Assembly: GCA_035235625.1 (NCBI GenBank)
Contig: CP141147.1
Coordinates: forward strand, 14,621,001-14,685,000
Source: Saururus chinensis
Taxonomy: Eukaryota; Streptophyta; Magnoliopsida; Piperales; Saururaceae
Length of the DNA: 64,000 bases
Reading direction: 5' to 3'
Shown here: positions 52,990 to 63,710 of the stretch, in pieces
Numbering within the stretch: position 1 is the first letter of the stretch
Layout of the letters: every line of letters begins with the position of its first letter
Position numbers and translations under genes: made by a program
Notes under the pieces: model-generated
The model's input: the letters and a program-made list of their open reading frames with translations, nothing else
Databases searched by the model: none
Told to the model about the DNA's origin: nothing

Positions 52990-55055
52990 TGTAAAGACTT
53001 GACCTGAGCTGGGCCCACAAAATCACTAATAGAAAAATTTTCTCTTTCCTTAAGCCAGGAATCATCGTCTGTGCGAGAGGTACAACGTTCGTCTATGCAC
53101 TACGAAGCTTTAGGGCTTCCTCGTATGTAGACTTAGGTTGTAACGAATACATACACACAACGAAGCTTCATAGTTCGTTGCATGTAAAACAGAATAAAAC
53201 AAAAATTATAATTAATTTGGATCGGGCCAATGTTGCCTTGCCGTTGGTTGCCTACGTACGTATTGGATATTATTCCAATACAATCGGATCTGAATGTAGT
53301 TCTGTCTAATGGCTACTACATACAACAAGCATCACAAAATTATATGTATAAGATATGTATCTCCAAATATTTAATCAGAAGTATAAAAAAACTCGTCATA
53401 TATTGGAGTCAAGCGGAAGTTAATAAATTAATGCAATCGTACATCTCGCTCTACCACAGAGCGGGATCAAAATCACATACACCTGTCTCGCTCCTATTAT
53501 TGAGTCGAGATTGAGCACATCACCCGGCTCGCTCTATCATTGAGCCGAGACCGGACACACATACACCACACGTCTCGCTCTACCAGAGAACAAGACGAAA
53601 CATAATTACAGGTCTCGTCTACCACTGAACTGAGACTAAAAACACACTACATGTCTCGCTCTGTCACTGAGCCGAGACCGAACACACACATCACACATCT
53701 CGCTCTACCGTAGAGCGAGACCACACACATCATGGCATAGCACACATCATTCTATAATTAAAACGGGAGATCAGAATTGCTTACTCCCCTCATGTCTTAC
53801 GAGGTAGTAGTATTCGGAGTTGCTCGTATGAGCATCCTCCCTTTCAGATCCGAAGATAGTAGATAGAGCTTCCTCTAGCCTCCATACGTTCCTCATTTTG
53901 TACTGAAAGACTACGTATAAATGTTCTTGCCGGAGACTCTTCTCATTTTCTGTGCCCTTGAACGGCGAACATAACCTCCCTTACTCTGGATTACTTCTCT
54001 TGAGGTAGCCCGACAACTTCGGACAGAACCCCGTCTCGCTCCGGGCCCCTTTTTCTTGTTCGGTGCTCGAGGATAACAGGCAGAGCCTCTCTTTATCTCG
54101 GGGCATTTCCTCTTCATACGGTTGCCAACTTAGAAAATGGAGCCCTCCATCGCGTAGAACACACTTGATTTAGTCAAGAACGCCTCTTGAATCGACTAAA
54201 TCAGAGTTAGGATGCTCAAGAATGGAGAAAAGGAAGTTTGTTGGTGCTTGAGGATAATGGGCAGAACCTCTCTTTGTATTGGGGTGTTTCCTCCTTACAG
54301 TCTCCAACTCGAAGAAAGGACTCCTCCATCGCGTAGATCACGCTTGATTCCCTTAGGAATGCCTCTTGAACGGTCTTAATCAGACTTAGAACGGTCAGAA
54401 ACGGGGGAGAAGAAGATCTGCTTCGAAAACAGAATGGAAATTGGGTATATATAGCCCTTGAGCCACCGAAACCACGGCGCCGTGCCGCCAAATCCAGCGG
54501 CGCAGCAGTTTTCAGGCAGCGGCGCCCACTGTAACGCGCGAGTCGCACCCGCGCATTACGCGGGTCATGCCCGTTCGTGCAGATTTTTGCACCCGCTGCA
54601 TCGCAGATCCTTGGCGCCCATGATTCCGCAGGTGCGTCTTGTGCCGAGCCGGCCCGCGCTGTGGCGCATGCCAGTCGCGCGCCGTGCTGGCCTAATTATT
54701 TTTTATTTTTATTTTTCTTCTTTCTTCAAACACGCGTAACTTCTTACCCCGGATTCAGATTCGCGTGTTCTTGGTACTGTTGGACTTGTATTGACTAGCC
54801 ATTCGATACAAACCCACTTAAAGCAAAAAATCACACTATTTCAAAGTGGGTCCCGTCTATTTTTCACATTTCCCGAGGTTGTAACTTTCGGTCCTGACCT
54901 CCGATTTGTGCGTTCTTCGATTTGTTACGCTCGTTATGCCAAGCTCTACCGGCTACAAGTATTTCATCTAATGAAACCCTTTAACATTAATTTCAAATTA
55001 CCAAATTACCCTTAACCCTCCCGGGTTAAGCGTAACCGAAAAACGGGTCGTTACA
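52990..55055 (-). mobile_element. Solo LTR nested in another LTR, minus strand
   Basis: On the minus strand it begins TGTAACGACCCGTTTTTCGG at 55055 and ends at 52990 with GTCTTTACA. The five bases GTTTT occur at 52985-52989 and again at 55056-55060, an exact target duplication. A minus-strand TATA box reads CTATATATACCC near 54443-54454, in the same context as CTATAAATACCC in the 387-2609 LTR. The two copies share order throughout, including the hairpin array. The target duplication makes this the clearest nested event in the window, and it must postdate its host LTR. Confidence 0.85.
53451..53722. repeat. Tandem hairpin array in the solo LTR
   Basis: About six units of 45-55 bp, each with TCTCGCTCTACC-like and AGAGCGAGAC-like arms followed by a CACACA spacer. 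The last unit has a perfect 11-bp stem, TCTCGCTCTAC (53698-53708) and GTAGAGCGAGA (53710-53720), around a single base. Counterpart at 1975-2160. Confidence 0.75.
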
Positions 55056-57775
55056 GTTTTTAACTTATTATTTATATGACTCTCGCATGTTATGCATTAG
55101 AGATTACTTTCAAGTTATGATTTATGATTTTTGCACATATATTCAATTTGTCGAATGGTTAATTGAGATAGAATATGATTTATATATCGTATATTTATAA
55201 TGCTATTATGTATATTCGATTAGTCGAATGATTTGCCGCTGGAAACAGATATGTTTTATATATTTCATGCTTTACGATTGCCTCATATATGACAGTTTAA
55301 TCGAATGTTTATTCGTGGATTTTGATATAAATTATACACGTTGGAGTGTGTGAGATAGAGACAAACTAGCTTCGCCACTATTTTCATTGCTAATGAATAC
55401 AGTATGTTTGAAAGATGGTTTTAGAGGACTCGTCCTTGTTGAAAGGAGGATTCTCAAGATTATTTTTGAAAAGACGTATAAGCATGGTGATTGAGTCACT
55501 GAAGCGGGACAAAGAAGGGGTAACTATCTCATTGGAATGAGCGACCAACCTTACCTTTGTAGTCGTTGATAGTGATGCTCCCATGGCTTGTAGAGGCGGA
55601 GCTAGGGTTTTCAAAAGGATAAACATTAGGATAAAATATTTTAAAAGAAAACGGCCCTTTTTGGAGTATGGGAACTATAGGATATTTTGATTGAGTTTGG
55701 GACTCTATATTATGAGTATGGGACTCAAGAGTGTTTTGGTTGTTTGAAGCTTTTGTTGGGCGCCTTAATGGAGCTTCGTTGACTAGTTAATGGCATAATT
55801 AATCCAGTTCAGAATCGGATGCACAATACCTATTTTAGCCTGATGAGCCCCTAACGAAGGGCAAGACCCCTCATTAGCCCCTAATGAAGGGCACCTATCA
55901 AGGCTACGTGCGCTAGGGTAGAGAGTATCATGAGAAGACTCTCCACTCTCTAGATCCCGGCGCCCCATGAGCACGGGTGGCTCTTCTATCCACAAGCACG
56001 AAATGTTTTGAGATGATCTATGGAGGAGTAAGAGGTCGTTGCTTTGTACCCGCAACAAATCTCTATTAATAATATATGTCTGGGACATTAGTAGTAAGCT
56101 GTGAAAGCTTACAAACCCTTGAAGCATCTTTGATACGTAGGAAGAAGCACTAGGGGTGGTTTTAGGTGTGATGCACCCTATTTTCATGAAAAAATATTAT
56201 ATATGACATGTGTTATGAAACTGCCATGTGTTTATTCATGTCTGATCGTATAAACTCCCCTACTGAGTATTTTAAAATACTCACAACCCCCCAGACTTTG
56301 TAGGACTTGATGAAGCTTAGTGTGCGGGTAGTTGGGCCTACTCTGAAGTTTTATTGATGTGATTTCAAGTAGTTCAACTGCACTGAAACGAGTAACAACT
56401 TTCATTATTTTTCTCTTGTGTGTTTGTACACGGACCGTGGTTCCTGGGGATGTTACTTTTATATTATCGCGTAAGGTGAGCGGCTCCAGTCGTGAGCCCG
56501 GGTAAACTCCGATACTTTTATGAAATGAAATTTTATATGCTTCCAAAATCCTAGGACGCGACACGTACCCTTTTAAAATTGTTAGTTGCGAAACTTATTT
56601 TGCAACCTCTTTTTAAAATGGTTTCAAGGACCAAAATTAGAAAGGATTGCAAAAAAAATTACACAAAAGAGAAGGTTACATTGATGGATAGTTTTGAAAA
56701 ACTTTCTTCTAGAGTTAGTGTTACCTATGATTTATGGACTTCAAATCAAAACTTTGGATACATTTGTGTGATTGCTCATTATATTGATTGTGATTGGCAT
56801 TTACAAAAAAAGGATTATTAGTTTCACTCGACTTCCATCACCTCATACTAGAGTGACAATTTATAATTCTATTAAAGCCACTTTAGTGAAGTGGGAAATT
56901 AAGTGCAAAATATGTAGCATTACTTTAGACAATGCTTCACGTAATGATGTCATACAGAGAAATCCTGTAAGAGACCTTAGAGAAAGGAGATTTGTCCTCT
57001 GGTAATATCTTTCATGTATGTTGTGCTGCCCATGTGCTAAATATTATTGTGTAGGTTGGACTCAAAGAAGTTTCGAAAGCTATTTTCCATTTTCGTGAGT
57101 CTATTAAATATGTGAAAACCATGCCTTCCCATAAAAAAAGTTTAATGAACTAGTGGCTGAATTGACCATTAATGTAGAAAAGGGTGTGATTTTAGATGTA
57201 AGCACTCGAGGTAGTTCGACCTATCTAATGTCAAGAGTATGTAATGCCATATCATGATGTTTTTAGAAGGTTGGAGGAAGAAGATCCAAGTTATGGACAT
57301 AAGCCTTCTGATGAGGAATGAGAAAGTGCTGCCCATGTTTGCAAGTTTTTGAAGCATTTCTATGATGCAACAAATTTATTTTGTGGAGTTGGTTATCCTA
57401 CAATTCATTTGTTTCTCAAGGAAATAGCAGCATTAAAGAAGTTGTTACTTGGAGGTATAAGTTGTATGGAGTTTTTTCTCTGTTCTATGTCATACAAAAT
57501 GCTAAGCAAGTTTGATGAATATTGGAGTGATTTGCGGGTCACTTATGACATTGCTCTAATCTTGGATCCTAGATACAAGAATAAGTTGTTTAGATTCTAT
57601 TTGACCCAATTATATGAGAAAGAGTTGGGGACCTTACATTTAGAATGGAGTTTGGCGGTGCTTCAATTGTTATATGATCAATATAAGAGTAAAATATGTC
57701 CAGTTGTGGAAAGAGCCTCTAGCGAGGTAGCAGCAGGTCCCTCAATTGACAAAGATGACATTCAACAATTTTTGG

Positions 57776-58278
57776 TAGTGTTTTAAAACTCGGCCCGGCC
57801 GTCGACCCAGATTGGTCAACAGGCCGGGTTGATTGGGTTCAACTGTGGATCAACCCGGGTTGACCCAGTTTCCCCAAATGCTAGATTAAATATAATATTA
57901 AGTACACTTTCAACACAAAAGAGCATTGTAACTCAGTGGGCAAAGTGGATGTATTACCTTTGACGCGACAAACATCTCTTTTCTTGCATTATAAAGTAAA
58001 TAAACGTTTAAATAAAACCACAATGGTAAAATGTACAACAAAATTGTTGTGGCTGAGTGGGTAAGACTCCGTGGTGGTCTGTATTCTAGCGTGACTTCGA
58101 GTCCTGCCTCAAACGAAATATTTTTTTCACTCATAGAATTAAATTGGTCCACCGGGTCGGTGGCTCAACTAGGCGGGTTATACTGACCCGGCCGGGTTAA
58201 CTTAACCTGGAAAATAAGGTGACCGGTGGGGTCTAGTTGAATCCGGTTCGACCGGCCGGGCCGGGTTTTAAAACAATG
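57776..58278 (+). mobile_element. 503-bp hAT-like inverted-repeat element with two tRNA-like modules
   Basis: Target duplication ATTTTTGG is exact (57768-57775 and 58279-58286). Terminal repeats: left TGTTTTAAAACTCGGCCCGG, right the inverse of TGTTTTAAAACCCGGCCCGG. Module 1 has an A-box-like TAACTCAGTGGGCAAAGTGG (57929-57948). Module 2 has TGGCTGAGTGGGTAAGAC (58050-58067) and a B-box-like GACTTCGAGTCC (58093-58104), the spacing found in tRNA genes. It lies in the 3' coding part of the BED-finger hAT. A second copy is at 40559-40955. No protein is encoded, so any mobility would need a transposase from elsewhere. Confidence 0.8.
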
Positions 58279-58628
58279 ATTTTTGGAAGAAGAAGGATGT
58301 CTTGGTTACGATTAGGCGAAGCTCATCGTTTTGCTAAAACACAAAGTTAAGTACTGAAATTTCTTGCAGTCGCGCTATTCTGATGGTAAATAATGTCTAG
58401 CTTCAGGTTTTGCAAGTTTTAGTTGAAAGCTTTTGTGGGATTGTTTAGGAGTTTGATTTTGGTGTAGGTTCATGTTAAACAATTAATCAGGTTTATATAT
58501 TTCAAATTGCTTTGTTGAATGTAGTTGTATGTAACTTACGAAAAAATGATTCCTATGCTTAAGTTGTTAGGCCATTTAAATATTGGGCTTGTTTGTCTGA
58601 AAAGCCCGAAGCCTAGCTCGAGCCCATT

Positions 58629-59282
58629 TAGGGCTGACATTTTAAAATCCCGCTTCAGGCCAAGGTAGGGTCAAGGCTGGGGTATCACTTTTAGGGCTAG
58701 GGTCACAATAACATTACTCTAACCTTTTGCATGTGGCGGCGTGTTGGGCACCAATTGTGCAAGCCGCAAGGGTGGTAACTAGGCCCTTGGGGCGAAGTTC
58801 AGACATGGCTCTAGCCTATTAGATTATTTCAAGACTCTGGCGTAGCCTTAACTCTATGTAGGCCTTAAAATATCTTGCCTTAGGCCAATTATAAGCAGAA
58901 TCGTGTCGGGCCATAGGTTTTTTTTATTTTTTATTAAATAAATATTATTTTAATAAAAAAATTATAATTTTTAATTAGCTCCAATTAATTACACAAGATT
59001 ATATACCTTTAGGTGAGTCTTTTACTTTTAACTATAATAACTTATGCTTTGAATCTTCTAAACTTCCATAAAATACACTTCATCTTATTTCCTCCATCAA
59101 TTTCCATCTTTATGGGACTATAAAAAAATTTCAAATGATAATTTTAAAACTTAAGGTCGGGTTAAATGGGTCAATTGGGCATTCTATCCCCCGGCTATGG
59201 CCCGACTATATTTAAGGCGGCCATAGCCCGACCATATTTATGGCAAGCTGACCTAAATCAGGCCCAAATATTTTCAGCCCTA
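58629..59282. mobile_element. TAGGGCTGA-ended hAT-like segment
   Basis: It starts TAGGGCTGACATTTTAAAAT and ends ATATTTTCAGCCCTA, inverted over nine bases. GGCCC-type motifs are frequent near both ends. It is either a separate non-autonomous element or the 3' end of the BED-finger hAT. No 8-bp duplication was found. Confidence 0.45.
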
Positions 59283-59586
59283 ACCCACAATTTTCAGCCC
59301 TTAAAGTTGGTACCCCTACTTCCTAAGTAGCAAAGCTTATGGTAAACATGTAGAACCTGGAGTCCAGGACTAGAGAAACACCTCTTTTTAAGGGACCCTG
59401 CAAAATTCCCTGGTGTCAGGATAGGGGCCTTTTAAAAATAGGTGCCTGAAAAACTTAGAAGCCACCCCTCCCACTACTGTACGAGTACTAATATCCCCAC
59501 GGAGAACAGAGCACAAAGATTTTGTTTTCGATTTTTCTTGGTTTCTGGCTCGCGGTTGTGAAGTGGGTTTCGAAGAATTATTGAAG

Positions 59587-59623
59587 ATGTTGCAGATGGA
59601 AATCTTATCGCGGCTGAGGCAAG
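59587..59623 (+). CDS. Possible first exon of the gene at the right edge
   Basis: ATG at 59587 opens MLQMEILSRLRQ and runs to a good donor AAG/GTAAGA at 59623/59624, after a T-rich leader typical of plant genes. It leaves one base of a codon, but the exon at 63711 needs two, so the two cannot be joined directly. Either an exon is missing between them or this ATG is not the real start. Confidence 0.3.
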
Positions 59624-60309
59624 GTAAGATTTTTCGTGGAGGTGTGTTATCGTTTGTATGGTTGTTTTGGCATTTACTACTGCGCTTTTGCTTCCGCTTG
59701 AATTGATTTTTGTTGTTATTTTCTTGTTTGCTATATTGAGAATTTATTGAAGTTTCTGCTCAATAGTCTGAAGACTATCAATTGGTATTGGCTTTGAAGG
59801 AGCTTCTCAGGCCACTATTGAAGATTCAACTTCATGCTAAAACTTAAATGCTAAATGACTTTTTACTACTGGTTGTTGTCACTATTGATTTTCCATTGTT
59901 ATGAAACTTGCAGTCTAAAACAAACGGAATTTGTTTCATTGTTCACATGCTAAATTGCTTTTTATATGAAGTAAATTTTCTCAGTTATAGAATTGACAAA
60001 AAAATGGGATTGGTGGTACTCATTGATTGGAGGTCTTGAAGATTCCTCTGTTTGTGTTTCCTCATTTTTGTTCTAGCTTGAGCCCCACTTTACTCGCATT
60101 TTGCCTTAGTGTTGGTTCGGACTTTTAGTTTCAGTAGTTGCCGGGTCTTTTTCCATTTCTCCTATTTTTCGTTTGGCTTTTCCGCATTCTGGAATCGGAG
60201 GCTTGAGGTGGTTGCTAGTTTGAAAATTTTCTTTCTTGTTATCTGAAAATGTGCTGAAGCCAAGCTGGAACTAATCTGTGACTTCAATAGTTGCTCATCA
60301 AGTGTTATT

Positions 60310-60555
60310 CAACTGGGTAGATTCCGGTTGGCTCGGGTCGGGTTGGTTGGTAAATTATTCGGGTTGGGTCGGGTTATAATATTTACAAGTTTATATGTTA
60401 TTTGGGTCGAGTTGGGTTCGAGTTTTGAATTTACATTAAGAGTCGGATTTGGTATGAATTTTTTAACCTGTGACGGGTTTGGTATAGGGTTCGGGTTTTA
60501 ATTTTTTAAATGGTATCGGAGTCGGGTTCATCTGAACCCGACCCGGTGGCATCAC
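60310..60555. repeat. CGGGT-rich degenerate repeat
   Basis: Many copies of TCGGGTTGGGTCGGGTT, GGTTCGGGTTTT and AACCCGACCCGG. The composition is that of decayed hAT subterminal repeats. It lies in the putative first intron of the right-edge gene. Confidence 0.4.
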
Positions 60556-60689
60556 TACTCATGAACCCATCCTGGGCGCCTCGTCCGCCATCAATTCCTC
60601 GAGGCCTCACTTACTTTTCGCTCTGCTTGGCAGATTGGGCTGTATCCTTCTCCATTCGGAGTTGAAGGCCACCGTCTCTCCGCGTGTAT

Positions 60690-60708
60690 CTCTCTCTCTC
60701 TCTCTCTC
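60690..60708. repeat. CT microsatellite
   Basis: About ten CT dinucleotides in a pyrimidine-rich tract, in the intron or leader of the right-edge gene. The remaining stretch to 63031 is AT-rich with no recognisable exon or repeat. Confidence 0.8.
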
Positions 60709-63031
60709 GTGGTAGCTTTGATGTTCTTAGAGTGACTTGGGATGAATATTTGTTAGCTAACGAAAAATGAAACTGCAAATGTTTATTTCTACTTTTTTCT
60801 GCCTGCTTTATTTGGCTTTTGTGTAAGCTTATGTAAGCGTGGAAATGAGAATATGATTTTATAAAGTAGTGTCTGTTGTGATCTGTTTGAAGAAGCTTAA
60901 GTGCTGTACATCATTAGATGGAACTTGATTTTATTCAAGGAACAAGAAGAGATACAAAAATATGTTGACTTGGTTTGCCTCTCTGGCTTTTCCTACATAC
61001 CTGGCAGAATGTAGAGGATAGTGTGGGATAGCTTCTCTTGGTAATTGTGTTGCTTGTGTAGCTGAAATAGGAATTTTCCGTGCAGCAAATGTGGTCAAGA
61101 TAGGAACTGCTACAAAAATATTTATTTATTTTAATTTTATTTCGTGTTTCCCCTCAGGAATTAACTGATTTTGTGCTTGTTTTTTAGTCCATATTATTTT
61201 AACTTGAAATGTTAAGGATGATTTACTCAAGAAAAGGTTGTAGTCTAGACAACTGCAACCTGGTAGTCACTGATTGAACATTCATGACTTACCAACGCAG
61301 AAAGTAGGATATTTATGCACATCAAGCACATAATTGCCAGTTCTTCTCAACTCAGGAAGTGAGGTCCTAGTTTGAACTCTCACTCGGTTGGGTGTGGGCG
61401 TTGAACGTGCCCAAGGGAATTGGTGGCAGGATTCAGTGAGCTAAGAGGCTGGTTGCCCTGCCCTTTCTACACGGGTCCTTAAAATTTGGATATGCCTCAT
61501 TATGGAGAAAGAAGAGGTGATTAACACTGAAATGCTTATAATCCATTTAAGATTAGGACAAATTAGCTCCATGAAGAATATTTAGAATTTTCAAAAGGTC
61601 ATTTACTTTCACACTAATGTGTCATGATTTAAGGCCTTGTTTACAAGAAATGGGCTTAGTTTTCCGCCATAGCCTTCTTTAGTACAGATGGGCTTAGTAT
61701 TCCTGATATATAGAAAAGCAACTGTGTTCCAATTAAGGGGGTGAACTAGTTAAAATATAATTTAGTTACTGAATTCATCTTTAAATAGGTATTGGACTGT
61801 GTCTATTGTGTAACATCTTCTTCATATCACATTCAATCTTCTGCTAAGTACCAAAGGCCTGGCTGACATCTTCTATTCAGATTGAAGAACTTACATTCTA
61901 CTAAGAAATACATTGCATGAACACAGAGAGAAAAGTAAAAGATGAAAGCCGGGATAGGCCAAACAATGGTATGGAGAGAGACCTTTTCATGATATATCTG
62001 AAATATATGTCCTAACAGATCAGCTTGCTTGAAGTGATAGTCAAGGATGCCTTTGTGTTACCCACTAATAGAATTTTGACCAACTTAGAAAGTGATAGAT
62101 AGATAGAGTGAGCTATGTTATCTTTGAAAGTTATGATATCCTCCAACTCTTGTCTCAACATTTGATATCTTAGACATCATTCTTATGTGACATAGAAATT
62201 GCTGTTACATCTTCCAAGAAAAAAATATCAGGTTCCATTTCTCTTCTCTTTCTATACTATCATTGTTTTCTTATAGAAATTTGGAATGTTTACCAGTCTA
62301 ATGATCTTCACTTGAATAATACATTGTATGTGAAAATTGCTCTTTATATTCCATTTGATGGGTTTTTTGCTAATATTGCTGGTATGGCTAAGGGATGTTA
62401 TGCGATCATCTGGTTGATGATGCTAGATTATCTGTGGGATATGTCATGCTGAAAATGAGTTCTTACATCTTCACATAAATTTTTTTTATACACCACCATC
62501 TAAATTGAAAAGAAACAATTTGTAAATTAGCCTGAATCATATTTTTGTCAACTATCATATGATCAGAGTTCTTACATTCACTTGTCTCAGTCTCTCAGTA
62601 ATACTTACCAAGATACTTCTAATGATTTTTATGGCCAGAGTTGGGCACCACTTACATCTGATTAAGAGGCCCTCTATTATTAGTTAATGTTTTTTATTGA
62701 CTAAGTATAACTGTATAAACAGATGAACAGAAATTAATAAGTTTAATCAGTACTGATTATAGTTTGCCATTTTTATCTAGAAACTATTATCTTTCAGACA
62801 TCAACCAACTTCACCCATATGAATATGCTATCTGTTTCACTATATCCCCAGAAAAGTGAGATTCTTTTTGGTAATAAAATACAAGTGCTCCAAACCGAGC
62901 TTAACAATTATCTCTCCCTCCTTGCATGCTTTATTGTGCATCAGGAATGGCAACCAGCATAGCAAACTGAAATTCTTGACTATTATAGTTTCTTCTTTTT
63001 TGTGCTTGCCCTCTGTTTCAATATGTTAATA

Positions 63032-63234
63032 CTCCCTCCGTCCCATATTAATAGCTACACTTAGGAAAAAATAGTGGTTTTTATTGAATGGTGAAACCCA
63101 CATCTAAGAGAAGGGAAAATAAGCTTATGATACTCTTTTTTAACTACCCAGCCGGTTAAATTGAGCAAAATGGAGCTATTTATATGGAACAATTTTTTTT
63201 GCCAAATGTAGCTATTAATTTAGGACGGAGGGAG
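63032..63234. mobile_element. Stowaway MITE, 203 bp
   Basis: Termini are CTCCCTCCGTCCCATATTAA and its inverted partner ending GGACGGAGGGAG, flanked on both sides by TA, as for Tc1/mariner-type Stowaway elements. The interior matches the diverged copy at 43656-43813. It lies in an intron 0.5 kb upstream of the last visible exon. Confidence 0.9.
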
Positions 63235-63710
63235 TATTTAGCTAGCTACATGTTTGTAATATCATGCCTTCATTTTCAGATGGATCTGTTCACTTGTGTA
63301 CTTGTAGCTATATTTGTTGATCCTGGAACATATGTTGCTGTTTCTGGCTAATTAGATCACATACTGCCTTGTTGTAGCTAGTTTCCAAGTGTACCTATCT
63401 GCTTATAGAGAGAATTTTCAATATGTTTCTCTTAACCCTTTGGCTCTTGAAAACCTTCTTAAACAGGATGAGTTAAGCAGCTGCACTGTTTTCTTCACAA
63501 TATTCAGGAGAGACATAGGAGTTCATTTGTGCTAAATTACAACATGAGGACTTTATTCTCGGTGTTTGCAAAAGGCTGTGTTCCCTTTTCCTGTTCTGTG
63601 GAGAAATTTGCAATGCTTTCTCACAAGTTAGAAGCATACAGTTGTCTGTTTGGCATTTTGTTACTTGCTAGTTACTTGATATTGAATGTACTTTTCTTTT
63701 CATCTAACAG

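Larger units (their letters stand above)
52128..56563 (+). mobile_element. LTR inserted in the hAT coding region, itself interrupted
   Basis: It starts TGTAATGACCGC and ends GGACGCGACA. The flanks AGTAC (52123-52127) and CGTAC (56564-56568) agree at 4 of 5 bases, and the hAT transposase sequence resumes right after. A TATA-like CTATAAATT lies at 52732-52740. The 5' part resembles 387-1100 and 46635-47400. Without the nested LTR at 52990-55055 and one GTTTT copy its length is about 2.4 kb, consistent with a solo LTR. No coding domain is seen. Confidence 0.75.
50652..59282 (+). mobile_element. Degraded BED-finger hAT transposon (RICESLEEPER-like), heavily interrupted
   Basis: The left end TAGGGCTAGCCCGATGGCCC is followed by dense GGCCC/GGGCC subterminal motifs (50652-50840). 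Coding remnants: from 51637, then a BED zinc finger (51833-51990; FDWDHFTKVFDENGQRIGAK, then NHCKSTLDG, SRHINNHC). After an inserted LTR come PLFKMVSRTKIRKDCKK (from about 56610), TYDLWTSNQNFGYICVIAHY (56727-56786), SITLDNASRNDVI (56918-56956), and the C-terminal KFDEYWSDLRVTYDIALILD (57511-57570). A small element interrupts the end at 57776. The match is to plant zinc-finger BED transposases, which cut and paste through TAGGG/CAGGG-type ends. Several stops make it dead. The right end at 59282 (CAGCCCTA) is tentative; no matching 8-bp flanks were found. Confidence 0.7.

Noticed and set aside
58041-58115. Possible tRNA gene
   Set aside because: A-box-like and B-box-like motifs are present, but I could not form a full cloverleaf, and the block is part of an inverted-repeat element; kept as a tRNA-like module.
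58690-58720. Right end of the BED-finger hAT at TTTTAGGGCTAGGGTC
   Set aside because: It is in the same orientation as the left terminus at 50652, so it cannot be its inverted partner.
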